Shown: positions 9,015 through 16,603 of the stretch, piece after piece
Layout: every line of letters begins with the position of its first letter
Numbering within the stretch: the first letter of the stretch is position 1
From: Prochlorococcus sp. AG-402-C09
Lineage (GTDB): Bacteria; Cyanobacteriota; Cyanobacteriia; PCC-6307; Cyanobiaceae
Direction: 5' to 3'
Length of the DNA: 64,000 nt
Assembly (NCBI GenBank): GCA_003279565.1
Contig: QCHN01000001.1
Location: forward strand, 1-64,000
Notes under the pieces: generated by a model
The model's database searches: none
Seen by the model: the letters and a program-made list of their open reading frames with translations, nothing else
What the model was told of the DNA's origin: nothing
Translations under genes and position numbers: made by a program

Positions 9015-9323
9015 ATGTCTGAAAACTTAACTCCAGATTGGTCCTCAGAATTTGAACATTATAAGAAATTATCCAGAGAAGTAGTTACCAATGAAGATAT
9101 AATTAACTTTTTTAATCAGCATCAGAAAGCTTTTTATCTTGATAGCTTTTCTTCAACTTGGGCAAATATGATGGAGGCATATGAAGTTAAAGAGAGTTTA
9201 AGTTCAGATCAATTAAACAAACTTGAAGAAATGCAATGGCAAGAGATGCCTGAATCATTAAAATTATTTGCTTATGATTTTTGTATTAAGAATGGATTTT
9301 GTTTTACCGGAACATCTCGTTAA
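9015..9323 (+). CDS. Acidic hypothetical protein, 102 aa
   Basis: ATG at 9015. The product is acidic and helix-rich, with many aromatic residues (NLTPDWSSEFEHYKKLSREV near the start; WQEMPESLKLFAYDFCIKNG near the end). Two Cys lie close to the C-terminus (FCIKNGFCFTGTSR). It is cytoplasmic by appearance, with no signal or membrane segment. No family recognised. It stands alone with about 290 bases of AT-rich DNA upstream. Confidence 0.6.
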   Translation: MSENLTPDWSSEFEHYKKLSREVVTNEDIINFFNQHQKAFYLDSFSSTWANMMEAYEVKESLSSDQLNKLEEMQWQEMPESLKLFAYDFCIKNGFCFTGTSR

Positions 9324-9556
9324 CGTGAGAATGAAGTTTAAATAGTAAGAATATCTAATTTTACTCGATGTTAGGCTATTTGAAGATTAAAAATAATGAT
9401 TATTACTTACATTGTATGAGTTATATTTGCTCCTATTATTTCATCAATATATAGAGAAAAATAGATTACTCGCTCTCAAAGCTCGATAGGGCAAAATTTT
9501 AGTTAGAGTTTACTGGAAGATTTTAGTGCTAATAGATTTTTGAGAATTCTTAAAGA

Positions 9557-9769
9557 CTATGGATTCATGTCTTCTTTTCTTTTATGTTGTAATTTTTCTC
9601 GATTGGAAAGCCAAGATTTAAAGTTTTCATCATCTATTTTTTCTCTCCACTCTTTAGAGGAAATGGGTAATTTTGTTTTTTGCTTCTGTCTTTTATTATT
9701 TAACATTAAATATAAATTTAAATAAGTACCTATTAATATTAAAATAAGGAAAAGTGTATTGATATTCAT
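9557..9769 (-). CDS. Small membrane-anchored basic protein, 70 aa
   Basis: The N-terminal hydrophobic segment (about 4-24, NTLFLILILIGTYLNLYLML) is followed by a strongly basic tail (NNKRQKQKTK) and a helix ending in EKLQHKRKEDMNP. The positive residues after the helix imply a cytoplasmic tail. The opposite-strand frame over the same bases has less convincing composition and was left out. An orphan with no known family. Confidence 0.55.
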   Translation of the reverse strand: MNINTLFLILILIGTYLNLYLMLNNKRQKQKTKLPISSKEWREKIDDENFKSWLSNREKLQHKRKEDMNP

Positions 9770-9894
9770 TTTTTTAAAAGTTTTCTAGTTCCTTAATCAA
9801 ATGATAATCAACTTGAAGTAATAAGCCTACAGTTTAAAATATTGGGCTATTTCAGATTGATAAAGGAGATATTAATCTATTTAAACAAAACCTG

Positions 9895-10182
9895 TCAATT
9901 CAGAAAAATTGTTTTTGTCCTCAGTTGATTCGGAGGAAGATCTAAGACTATTAAAAAAAGTCTTATTTTTCCGATGTTTTTCCTGATTTCTTCAAGCTCT
10001 ATCATAGTAATATTTGCAACTGTACTTTCTTCGTTAAACCCTTCGTATAGATCTACTTTTTGAGAATCTGTGCAAGAATGGGGCTTGTAAGGTATTGCAT
10101 GATCTAAAAGGGCAATAAAGTGAGAGTTAGATAGCGCATTACTATCTACAAAGAGGCAAGAAACAACATTAGAATTACTCAT
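9895..10182 (-). CDS. Hypothetical protein, 95 aa
   Basis: The frame starts at ATG 10182 (MSNSNVVSCLFVDSNALSNS). It contains an acidic centre (DLYEGFNEESTVANITMIELEEIRKNIGK) and a hydrophobic beta-like stretch (IRLFLIVLDLPPNQL) near the end. The composition fits a small soluble protein, but no motif or family is recognised and no ribosome binding site stands out, so the call rests on frame length and composition. Confidence 0.45.
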   Translation of the reverse strand: MSNSNVVSCLFVDSNALSNSHFIALLDHAIPYKPHSCTDSQKVDLYEGFNEESTVANITMIELEEIRKNIGKIRLFLIVLDLPPNQLRTKTIFLN

Positions 10183-10451
10183 TTTATGAGATGACAGTAA
10201 TTTTGATAATTATTTCAAGCTACTGCTCAAATTTAATCATGATAATAAGCATCAATGTTTTTTATACCTATATATAGGAGTCATTTATATGATTGACGTG
10301 AGCAAGTAATTGCTTAATGATTGCAAACATTAGCACTCACCTTTTTATTTTTTATATATTAATATATAATAGAATCATACAAAACAGCTATTGGTAAATA
10401 AGTATTTAATTTTTAAAAGCTATTCTTTGATTATGAAAAGTAATTTTTATT

Positions 10452-10844
10452 ATGGTAATTAAAAAAGAATCTTTTATAATTACCATAATAGGATTATTTT
10501 TTATTGCTTTCTTACAAGCACCTTCTTTACAAGCTATAGAGTTTGATTTAACAGCAGCTCAAAATGCAGTAGGTAAGAGATTTGCTAGTAAATTTTGCGA
10601 AGCAAAGGAAAAGGGATTTTCCTCAGAATCTTCAAGTGAGTTCGCATTAAATAATACTTATTTGAAATTTGTAGCTTTTCCTGAAGATGAAAAGTTTATA
10701 GAAGACCTTTGGAATTTTACAATAGAAAGAATCCGACAAGATTGTGGTAATTATGTTACTGAAAATGAAGAAATCGATTTAAGAGATTTCTTTCAAGAGG
10801 AAGGGGATATTGCAAGTAATCGTGATTTATACCTGCCATATTAA
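10452..10844 (+). CDS. Secreted hypothetical protein, 130 aa
   Basis: Residues 1-28 form a clear Sec signal peptide (basic MVIKKESF, hydrophobic ITIIGLFFIAFL, cleavage expected after PSLQA). The mature part is acidic and helical with two Cys (FASKFCEAKE and RIRQDCGNY) that could form a disulfide in the periplasm or lumen. Its TAA stop overlaps the ATG of the next gene (TAATG), which strongly implies an operon and coupled translation with the FAD oxidoreductase. No family is recognised. A periplasmic partner or helper role is inferred from coupling only. Confidence 0.65.
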   Translation: MVIKKESFIITIIGLFFIAFLQAPSLQAIEFDLTAAQNAVGKRFASKFCEAKEKGFSSESSSEFALNNTYLKFVAFPEDEKFIEDLWNFTIERIRQDCGNYVTENEEIDLRDFFQEEGDIASNRDLYLPY

Positions 10845-11959
10845 TGAATAATACTTATGATTTTATAGTTATCGGAGCAGGTATATCTGCTTGTACATTT
10901 GCATCATTCTTAAATAAAAGATTTTCAGATGCTTCTATATTATTAGTTGAACATGGAAGAAGAGTTGGAGGTAGAGCTACAACGAGAAAATCAAGAAAAA
11001 ATAAAAATCTCGAATTTGATCATGGATTACCATCTATTAGTTTTAGCAAACATATCTCAAAAGATATACTGACAGTAATTTCACCATTAATAGAATCCAA
11101 AAAACTAATAGATATAGCAAATGATATTTTAATAATTAATGAATTTGGTGAGATAAATAAACTATCTACCAACTATAAAAATTATAGGTGTTTACCTTTT
11201 ATGATTAATTTCTGCGAGGAAATATTAAATCAATCTATTAACCCAAAACAAATTAAGTTTTTATTTCAAACACTTATTAAATCTATTAAACGTATAAATA
11301 ATTTATGGGAGATAAAAGTTAATAGTGAAAGTTTAATTAAATCTAAAAATATTATTTTATCTAGTTCTTTAATAGCACATCCAAGATGTTTAGAAAATTT
11401 GCAGATTAACTATTTACCACTTAGAGATGCTTGCATCCAAGGTGAAGATATGGTTGTAGATTCTATATTAATGGGAATAAAAAAACAAGATTATATAAGA
11501 CGCAAAATTTATATTTTCCATGTTCATGACTGCGTAGTAGTTCAAAACTTTAACCACCAATATTTACAAATATGCTTTTCAAAAGTGTTAACCGATAATT
11601 TGAATTTTGAAAGAATTATTTTTCAAAGACAAACAGATGGATCTATAATTATTACCTTACACTGCTATTATTTATCTGATATTATAGATATCAAGAGTGA
11701 AAAAATTATTAAATCCTTGATTTCAATTTTTGTGAATTATAAAATATTTATAGACTTATTTATCCACGCAAAACTTATAGACAAAATGTATTGGAGAGCT
11801 TCTCAACCGCTTGGCAACTTATTACCTAGAGAATTACAGTGGTCTTCAATTAGTAATATTGGCTTTTGTGGAGATTGGTTTGATTTAGATGGTTGTGGAG
11901 GATTAGAGAGGGCTATGCATAGTTCTATTAGATTGGCTAAATTGATTAATTGGAACTGA
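10844..11959 (+). CDS. FAD-dependent oxidoreductase (amine oxidase/renalase-like)
   Basis: 371 aa. The N-terminus DFIVIGAGISACTFASFL (6-23) is a Rossmann FAD-binding motif. It is followed by VEHGRRVGGRATTRK, matching the conserved GG-R-T/S segment of the flavin amine oxidase/renalase group, and DHGLPSIS. The C-terminal GFCGDWFDLDGCGGLERAMHSS region matches the end that closes over FAD (G-D-...G-E-A--SG). It is likely a cytoplasmic flavoenzyme; the substrate is unknown. It overlaps the upstream secreted-protein gene by one base. The central part is very Ile/Lys/Asn-rich, in line with strong AT bias. Confidence 0.7.
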   Translation: MNNTYDFIVIGAGISACTFASFLNKRFSDASILLVEHGRRVGGRATTRKSRKNKNLEFDHGLPSISFSKHISKDILTVISPLIESKKLIDIANDILIINEFGEINKLSTNYKNYRCLPFMINFCEEILNQSINPKQIKFLFQTLIKSIKRINNLWEIKVNSESLIKSKNIILSSSLIAHPRCLENLQINYLPLRDACIQGEDMVVDSILMGIKKQDYIRRKIYIFHVHDCVVVQNFNHQYLQICFSKVLTDNLNFERIIFQRQTDGSIIITLHCYYLSDIIDIKSEKIIKSLISIFVNYKIFIDLFIHAKLIDKMYWRASQPLGNLLPRELQWSSISNIGFCGDWFDLDGCGGLERAMHSSIRLAKLINWN

Positions 11960-12117
11960 TTTTTAAGATTTTTTAAAGTAACCATTTGCCATTTACAAAA
12001 AATATCACTGAGGATTTCTAAGATATTTTAGAATTATCAAATTTTCAAAGAATATATGTTTTTTGCCTTGCTTTATTTATGAGTAATGGATATATATGAT
12101 TTGTATTGATTTTTATT

Positions 12118-12387
12118 ATGATTACGGTCGTTTTTCTGCTTGCTCTAGGCTTGGCTGGTTGGACTTTCTCAACTTTAATGAGTAAAGGAAAACATCAAGA
12201 GGAGATAACCCAAGAGTTAGGAAATATTTTTGAGAGCTTAAAGCTGCTAGCTTCTTCCGTTACTGCACTTGTAAAACTTTTGATGAAGGATTCTATTTCT
12301 TCTGCTAAGGATGAGGACTTTAAACCTATCAGTTCTAACGTTATTGATTTATTAAAGCTAGACAAGAAAGATAAAGAAGCTGCTTGA
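12118..12387 (+). CDS. Small membrane-anchored protein, about 89 aa
   Basis: An N-terminal transmembrane helix (ITVVFLLALGLAGWTFSTLM) is followed by an amphipathic region and a charged C-terminus (DLLKLDKKDKEAA). I chose the ATG at 12118; an in-frame TTG four codons upstream (12106) is an alternative. The soluble part faces the cytoplasm by the positive-inside rule. Found alone between convergent neighbours; no family name known. Confidence 0.6.
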   Translation: MITVVFLLALGLAGWTFSTLMSKGKHQEEITQELGNIFESLKLLASSVTALVKLLMKDSISSAKDEDFKPISSNVIDLLKLDKKDKEAA

Positions 12388-12449
12388 TTGCTTTATCCAT
12401 AGATTTAATTTTCTATTTTAATGTTTCTTTGTTCATTGGAGCGAAAATC

Positions 12450-12752
12450 TTAGCTTCTTCTAATCCATGAGGGTGCGCCGGAGAACCATTCTCCTAGATC
12501 ATCGTGTTCCGGATTGTACGATGAATGAGGTTCTTCTGAGCATAGATCTAGTCCATTAAGTAATTCATCTATTTGGTTAGATGTATGGTGGTTTCGTTGG
12601 ATACGTGAGGCTTTTCTAAGCCAAGTAGATACGTTTTGATTCTTTGTCGCATATTTATTGATATAAATCCTTTCTTGAAGAGTTACTTGTTCTCCCATCG
12701 CAAGCCTACTTAATATTTCTTGTATTCGAAGTCGAGAGGATGTTGTTAACAT
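12450..12752 (-). CDS. Conserved cyanobacterial hypothetical protein, 100 aa
   Basis: The segment VTLQERIYINKYATKNQNVS followed by TWLRKASRIQR (about residues 23-54) is a pattern I associate with a small conserved family in picocyanobacteria. The rest is acidic, with a Trp-containing C-terminus (DDLGEWFSGAPSWIRRS). It is soluble, with no membrane segment. Function unknown; an RNA- or protein-binding role could be imagined from the basic helix, but there is no direct support. Confidence 0.65.
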   Translation of the reverse strand: MLTTSSRLRIQEILSRLAMGEQVTLQERIYINKYATKNQNVSTWLRKASRIQRNHHTSNQIDELLNGLDLCSEEPHSSYNPEHDDLGEWFSGAPSWIRRS

Positions 12753-13029
12753 GATTAATTATCTATTTTGTTCTTTCTAGCTTGGAATACATGAAGCGCA
12801 AGTTGATGTTGTTCAAATATAGAATTACTTGAAATTGCTTGAAATCTTTTTCTAAATTCTTTTTTTCTAGTCTGGCTGCCTATTAATCTCTATGTATATC
12901 ATTAATATTTGAACTAATTGGTTGGATTTATTTATTCTGTCTAACTATATGCCATTTATTTTATGTGGAAAATATAATAACTATTTTTTGAGGTTGATTA
13001 AGTTTAGCAAAAATTTTTTAGTACGTTGT

Positions 13030-13392
13030 TCAGTATTTGTTATATGAAAATTTTTTTAAAGTTTCTATTTTAATAATTTTTAAAGTACTTTCTTCTGTTG
13101 CTTCAAGGTCAACTAAAGGAGCCATTCCATCATCAAAAGCTTCTTTCCATCGAGGAGCACAAAGACACCAATGATCGCCTGTTTTTAATCCTGGAAATCC
13201 TGTTTGAGGTGAAGATAGATCATTCCCTTGAGCTTTGCTGTATGTAAGAAACTGTTCAGTCATAACAGCACAGACAGTATGCATCCCTTGATCAGATAAA
13301 TCTGTTTTACATGTCCCATCTCGATACCATCCAGTCATGGGATTACAACTACAGGATTTAAGGTCAGTACCTAAAACGTTTTTTTGCGACAT
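13030..13392 (-). CDS. DUF2237 family protein, 120 aa
   Basis: The protein is a full-length match by eye to DUF2237: NVLGTDLKSCS, NPMTGWYRDGTC, HTVCAVMTEQFL, GNDLSSPQTGFPGLK-GD and WCLCAPRWKEA, in the family order. Conserved Cys residues (at about 14, 16, 28, 41, 77 and 79) may bind metal or form disulfides. The function of the family is unknown. It is cytoplasmic. It is monocistronic, with about 280 bases of empty DNA downstream. Confidence 0.85.
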   Translation of the reverse strand: MSQKNVLGTDLKSCSCNPMTGWYRDGTCKTDLSDQGMHTVCAVMTEQFLTYSKAQGNDLSSPQTGFPGLKTGDHWCLCAPRWKEAFDDGMAPLVDLEATEESTLKIIKIETLKKFSYNKY

Positions 13393-13501
13393 GATTGTTT
13401 AATTCCTTATGCTATCTGCAATATAGGCTTTGCTATTCAATATTTTCATGCTTTATTTATATGTCAATTGTTTGGAGGCATTCAAATAATCATTATTTAA
13501 T

Positions 13502-13663
13502 TTAAATTTTTTCATAATATGGTCGATCATCGTAGTCGGCATCAGACCAGCAGATAACTTAATGAATTTTAGCCAATACATCATAAGCCTCGTTCAAGTT
13601 TTGGAATTATCGCATAGTTATCTCATCACTTTCTCCATCAATCCTTTTGATTTGGTAGTTCAC
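13502..13663 (-). pseudogene. Decayed small protein gene with two internal stops
   Basis: A 54-codon frame starts at GTG 13663, directly after an upstream TAA, and reads VNYQIKRIDGESDEITMR, TAA, FQNLNEAYDVLAKIH, TAA, VICWSDADYDDRPYYEKI, TAA at 13502. All three pieces stay in one frame and read as a continuous protein. The DADYDDRPYYE end and the RIDGE-DEIT start recall small picocyanobacterial orphan proteins. Two point nonsense mutations therefore appear to have killed the gene without frameshift. Confidence 0.6.
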
Positions 13664-14180
13664 TTATCTCTTGTTGGTTCATTGAATATAAGTTTTAATG
13701 ATTCACCCATACAAAATTGAAAGAATATGTCCATCAGTTTTAGCAGACAGCTTTTTCAAATATTCCCATATATAGTTACTAATCCTGCAATAATTGCTGA
13801 GAACTAGTATGCGAGACTCTTCGAGCAAATTTAAAATGCATTCACATATTAACTTCAAACTTTAGGTTAAGTAAATTTTGAAACGTACTCGAAGATCTAA
13901 ATTTTAAGAATTTCGTAACCTCTGGGCCTTAATCAACAAGACTTGTTAAATTCCTATTGCATAGTACAATTGTATTATTCTTTCATGGCTCTAAGTGGAA
14001 ATTCTCTCTATTCTTTTGATTCTGCAAAGTATTCTTGTAATTACTTCAGGAATTGTTTCTCCTCCATTGTCAAATTAAATTGCTGCTTGAATTGTTTAGG
14101 ATTTTTGTAAGTCAATCGTTCGGTATTCCGCTCTCAAGCAACTTTTCCTCAAAGTTAATATATGTTTTTATGAGTTAATC
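13664..14180. other. Non-coding gap upstream of hli
   Basis: Mostly empty. A 41-codon plus-strand frame from ATG 13985 (MALSGNSLYSFDSAKYSCNY) is present but Cys/Phe-rich and without a ribosome binding site, so it is not called. The last part should contain the promoter of the hli gene at 14181, but no clear -35/-10 pair could be chosen. Confidence 0.4.
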
Positions 14181-14288
14181 ATGAACTCAGGTGCTGAACG
14201 TTTTAATGGTTTAATGGCAATGTTAGGCATAGTCGCAGGTATTGGTGCCTATGCAATTACTGGTCAGGTCATACCTGGTGTTTTTTAA
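14181..14288 (+). CDS. hli: High-light-inducible protein, 35 aa (one-helix LHC-like)
   Basis: The protein (begins MNSGAERFNGLMAMLGIVAG) carries the Hli/CAB-type signature ERFNG--AMLG, in which Glu and Asn are chlorophyll ligands. A single helix follows and then the typical picocyanobacterial ending AITGQVIPGVF. At 35 aa it is among the shortest members; canonical Hli have NGR-AM, here NGLMAM, so the salt-bridge Arg is replaced by Leu. Hli proteins bind chlorophyll/carotenoid in thylakoids and protect photosystems or help chlorophyll recycling under stress. It ends just before a strong hairpin (14307-14351). Confidence 0.85.
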   Translation: MNSGAERFNGLMAMLGIVAGIGAYAITGQVIPGVF

Positions 14289-14306
14289 TTAATAAAAAAT
14301 TTAAAA

Positions 14307-14351
14307 AAAGGACCAATTATTAGATTCTTTTAAACTAACATTTGGTCCTTT
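14307..14351. terminator. Bidirectional hairpin terminator between convergent genes
   Basis: A perfect 10-base-pair stem (AAAGGACCAA at 14307-14316 with TTGGTCCTTT at 14342-14351) lies between hli (ending 14288) and the convergent small membrane gene (ending 14372). The A-run on the left gives a U-tract on the minus transcript, and T-rich sequence on the right serves the plus transcript, so it can stop both. Confidence 0.7.
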
Positions 14352-14371
14352 ATTTTGAAAGCTTTACTCAA

Positions 14372-14542
14372 TCACTCCTGATTTGTTTCTTTCGAATTTC
14401 CTAAGGCAGGAGCATTCATTCCATCATAGTCAGGACCAACCATGATCCCTACGATCGCAAACAAAGCAATAAAAGCGATTCCTACTATAGGGGCTGTTGG
14501 TGCGGGCGTTGATAACAAACCGCCAAAAATTAGTTGACTCAT
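14372..14542 (-). CDS. Small single-pass membrane protein, 56 aa
   Basis: ATG at 14542, TGA at 14372. The product begins MSQLIFGGLLSTPAPTAPIV, then has one transmembrane helix (GIAFIALFAIVGIMVG) and a polar tail (PDYDGMNAPALGNSKETNQE). Size and layout resemble small thylakoid photosystem subunits, but it does not match any PSI, PSII or cytochrome b6f subunit I can recall, so no symbol is given. It converges on hli across a shared terminator, a context that would fit a photosynthetic role but does not prove it. Confidence 0.65.
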   Translation of the reverse strand: MSQLIFGGLLSTPAPTAPIVGIAFIALFAIVGIMVGPDYDGMNAPALGNSKETNQE

Positions 14543-14825
14543 CTTAATAGAGATAGGACTATTGTTTTAGCGACGTATTCTTCATAATGCGGTAAACGGG
14601 ACTCATTCTACTTTTTTTATTTATCTTTTCTTCATTTGCATTTCATATCAATTAGCAATATTTATCATTCGCTAGCTTAATCATTACCTATATGACTATT
14701 GAGATAGCTATTAATAGAGCTTCAATTGGGGGTTAAACAATTGTCAAATCTTTGTTTTTTAGAAAGTTGTTACCTATTTTACCGACAAAGATCATTTTTT
14801 GGCTATTGTTTGTATATGTTTATTT

Positions 14826-14838
14826 AAGGAGGTGATCC
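14826..14838 (+). promoter_or_regulatory. Exceptionally long Shine-Dalgarno sequence
   Basis: AAGGAGGTGATCC at 14826-14838 is complementary over 13 bases to the conserved 3' end of bacterial 16S rRNA (GGATCACCTCCTT). The core GGAGG ends 7 bases before the TTG at 14840, ideal spacing. Most genes in this window have weak or no Shine-Dalgarno sequence, so this is a clear outlier. Confidence 0.7.
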
Positions 14839-14839
14839 A

Positions 14840-14941
14840 TTGTCGCATCTACCAATCGGTCAAGAGTCAATGGAAATGAGAAGATTTTTTTGTTCTGTTA
14901 CTCCTGCCTTGAAGGGTTTTATTATTAATAGATTTATATAG
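14840..14941 (+). CDS. 33-aa mini-protein with super Shine-Dalgarno
   Basis: The frame starts at TTG 14840, placed by the 13-base ribosome binding site, and ends with TAG at 14941. The product reads MSHLPIGQESMEMRRFFCSV then TPALKGFIINRFI: basic, with a central Cys and a hydrophobic end. A perfect hairpin terminator follows 24 bases later, so this is a self-contained mini-transcript. Function unknown. Alternatives are a leader peptide or an sRNA that uses the anti-16S sequence; a later in-frame ATG at 14870 exists but lacks a site. Confidence 0.55.
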   Translation: MSHLPIGQESMEMRRFFCSVTPALKGFIINRFI

Positions 14942-14965
14942 TTAGCTTGATCTATTAATTGTTTT

Positions 14966-14992
14966 GCCAGCTATACACTAGCTGGCTTTTTT
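14966..14992 (+). terminator. Rho-independent terminator
   Basis: A perfect 8-base-pair stem GCCAGCTA/TAGCTGGC (14966-14973 with 14979-14986), a 5-base loop, then six T residues. It ends the 33-aa mini-gene transcript. Confidence 0.85.
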
Positions 14993-15112
14993 ATTGCTTG
15001 AATTTTCCCTAATATCTAGCGTTGAATGATGACTTTCTAGACCCGAGATTTTTAATTATCTCTTGATATATATTTTAAAAAGGTTACGATAAAGCATATC
15101 AGTTGATCTTTT

Positions 15113-15277
15113 ATGGCGATGTCTAATGAAGAAAAAATTGAAGTTGCAGAACAAAGGATACTGGAGTTGAAAACTTTAATTAATCACTGGAAGACAAGTA
15201 AAATTGCATCTAGAAGAGCTACCGTAGATTTTGTAGATGCAATTCTTTCTGAAAAACAGGAGCCGCAAGCAGCCTAA
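15113..15277 (+). CDS. Small helical protein, 54 aa
   Basis: ATG at 15113 (an ATG two codons later is a possible alternative), TAA at 15277. The product begins MAMSNEEKIEVAEQRILELK and ends in VDAILSEKQEPQAA. It appears to be an all-helical, charged soluble peptide with a basic stretch HWKTSKIASRRATV. Regular Ile/Leu spacing suggests a short coiled coil. No family is recognised. It is bracketed by the terminator at 14966 upstream and the DUF4912-like gene downstream. Confidence 0.6.
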   Translation: MAMSNEEKIEVAEQRILELKTLINHWKTSKIASRRATVDFVDAILSEKQEPQAA

Positions 15278-15390
15278 GCTTAGTTAATCTTGTATTTTTT
15301 CTATTGATATATCAGTTTCAGTTTTTTGTATTTAAGACAACCAAAAAAATTATTGATAATAAAATTTACGGAAAAGAAGTAAAATTTAAT

Positions 15391-15396
15391 TATACT
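15391..15396 (+). promoter_or_regulatory. Possible -10 element (TATACT)
   Basis: TATACT lies 28 bases before the ATG at 15424, in AT-rich leader DNA. A GAAGGA ribosome binding site stands just before the start. No good -35 was identified. Confidence 0.35.
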
Positions 15397-15423
15397 ATTA
15401 AAAGTTTTTGAAGGATGTAGAAA

Positions 15424-15969
15424 ATGAAAATCGCTCTAAATTTATCCATGAAAGAATATTTCTGGAGCACCTTAAATAAAGTAACGAATAAATTTAGCAA
15501 TTTAACTGTTAATAATCTTGGCAATGGCTATGTTAAATGTTTTTGGGAAATTAGTCCGATTGACAACTTTAGAATTGAGTTTAGTAAAAGTTGTTTTTAT
15601 GCTATTAGATTATTTGATATAAGTAATAAAAGCAATCAAGATAATTCAACTTGTATAATGAAAGAAATTCAGGTAAGTAAATTTCAATCTTCTATTTCAT
15701 TTCCTATCCCTATAAACAAAGGAAAGTATTATTTTGAGTTTGGCTACCGCAAGAAAAATGGTGAGTGGAGAAAGATTGCACATCATTATCTAAACTTGGG
15801 ATATAGGATAAAAAAAATATTTAAATCCTTCGAAAATGATGATTGGTTTGATCCTAGACTCATATTAGAAAGTAGCGATCCAAGTATTCATGAAAAGGCT
15901 TATCAACTTTCATTAAATAAACGAATTGGTGGTTCTGAGAATATTTCTTATAAAAAAGAAAATACATAA
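15424..15969 (+). CDS. Short DUF4912-like protein, 181 aa
   Basis: Residues about 35-125 resemble the DUF4912 domain of the longer protein at 49663-50760. YVKCFWEISPID aligns with YVFWEISDAD, AIRLFDISN with CLRLADVTN, and GKYYFEFGYRKKNGEWRKIAH with DYKVELGYRIGHKWMSLAH. The tail SIHEKAYQLSLNKRIGGSEN mirrors LHERLYQSATTKFRTRRVGSEEF of that protein. It lacks the N-terminal Rho-N/SAP-like region and the C-terminal domain, so it is a shortened paralog. DUF4912 function is unknown. A GAAGGA site precedes the ATG. Confidence 0.65.
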   Translation: MKIALNLSMKEYFWSTLNKVTNKFSNLTVNNLGNGYVKCFWEISPIDNFRIEFSKSCFYAIRLFDISNKSNQDNSTCIMKEIQVSKFQSSISFPIPINKGKYYFEFGYRKKNGEWRKIAHHYLNLGYRIKKIFKSFENDDWFDPRLILESSDPSIHEKAYQLSLNKRIGGSENISYKKENT

Positions 15970-16051
15970 TTTTTAACTTCTAATTTATCAATAAAATTTG
16001 TTTTATTAAATTTTTAGAATAATTTACTTTTTTTAGTTTCTAGATTTAAAA

Positions 16052-16057
16052 TATAAT
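16052..16057 (+). promoter_or_regulatory. -10 element (TATAAT)
   Basis: Perfect TATAAT 21 bases before the ATG at 16078, with an AGGAAG ribosome binding site between. This suggests a short leader and its own promoter for the 138-aa gene. Confidence 0.45.
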
Positions 16058-16077
16058 GTAATTAATATCTAGGAAGT

Positions 16078-16494
16078 ATGAATGAAGACTTTGTAATGCT
16101 AAAAACTCTTAAATTTCATGGTTTTAGTAATATTGAAATTGATCAGATTTTTAATTATTTAGAAACTTTAGATTATGATTTAGAGAAAACTAAATATATC
16201 GGCCAAATTTTTTCAAAAAATGAAAGACTAGCAAAATATTTTTTTTTAAGAGATCAATTAAGAATTGAAATCAATTCCACAGACGATACTTTATATATAA
16301 ATGAAATTCTTGATCAATGTATAGACTGGAGTGAGTTTTGGCGTCTACTTGTAATTAAACAAGGTTTTTGTTGTATTCGTCTTGTTGGAGAGTTTAGAGG
16401 CAAAGCAAAATTTATTTTTTTATCTGGACCCAATATTCTTTCTGAATCTTCTGCGGATCCATGTGATTCTATTTTTGAAGATGAGGATTATTAA
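16078..16494 (+). CDS. Hypothetical protein, 138 aa
   Basis: ATG at 16078 with AGGAAG just upstream. The first half (MNEDFVMLKTLKFHGFSNIE) resembles a helical UBA- or HTH-like fold; the middle has DQCIDWSEFWRLLVIKQGFC. The second half holds beta-like strands (CCIRLVGEFRGKAKFIFLSG) and an acidic end (CDSIFEDEDY). It is soluble. No family recognised. It follows the DUF4912-like gene on the same strand by 108 bases, but the TATAAT argues for separate transcription. Confidence 0.6.
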   Translation: MNEDFVMLKTLKFHGFSNIEIDQIFNYLETLDYDLEKTKYIGQIFSKNERLAKYFFLRDQLRIEINSTDDTLYINEILDQCIDWSEFWRLLVIKQGFCCIRLVGEFRGKAKFIFLSGPNILSESSADPCDSIFEDEDY

Positions 16495-16603
16495 TTATAC
16501 TTTTTTCATTATATTTTTTACTTTATAATCTTTTGTATCAATCTAAATGATTTTTGTGATTTCCGTGTTTTTGTTTTAGTGTTATTGAAAATTAAATCTT
16601 ATT

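Noticed and set aside
9540-9725. 61-codon plus-strand frame
   Set aside because: Overlaps the better-composed minus-strand 70-aa membrane protein.
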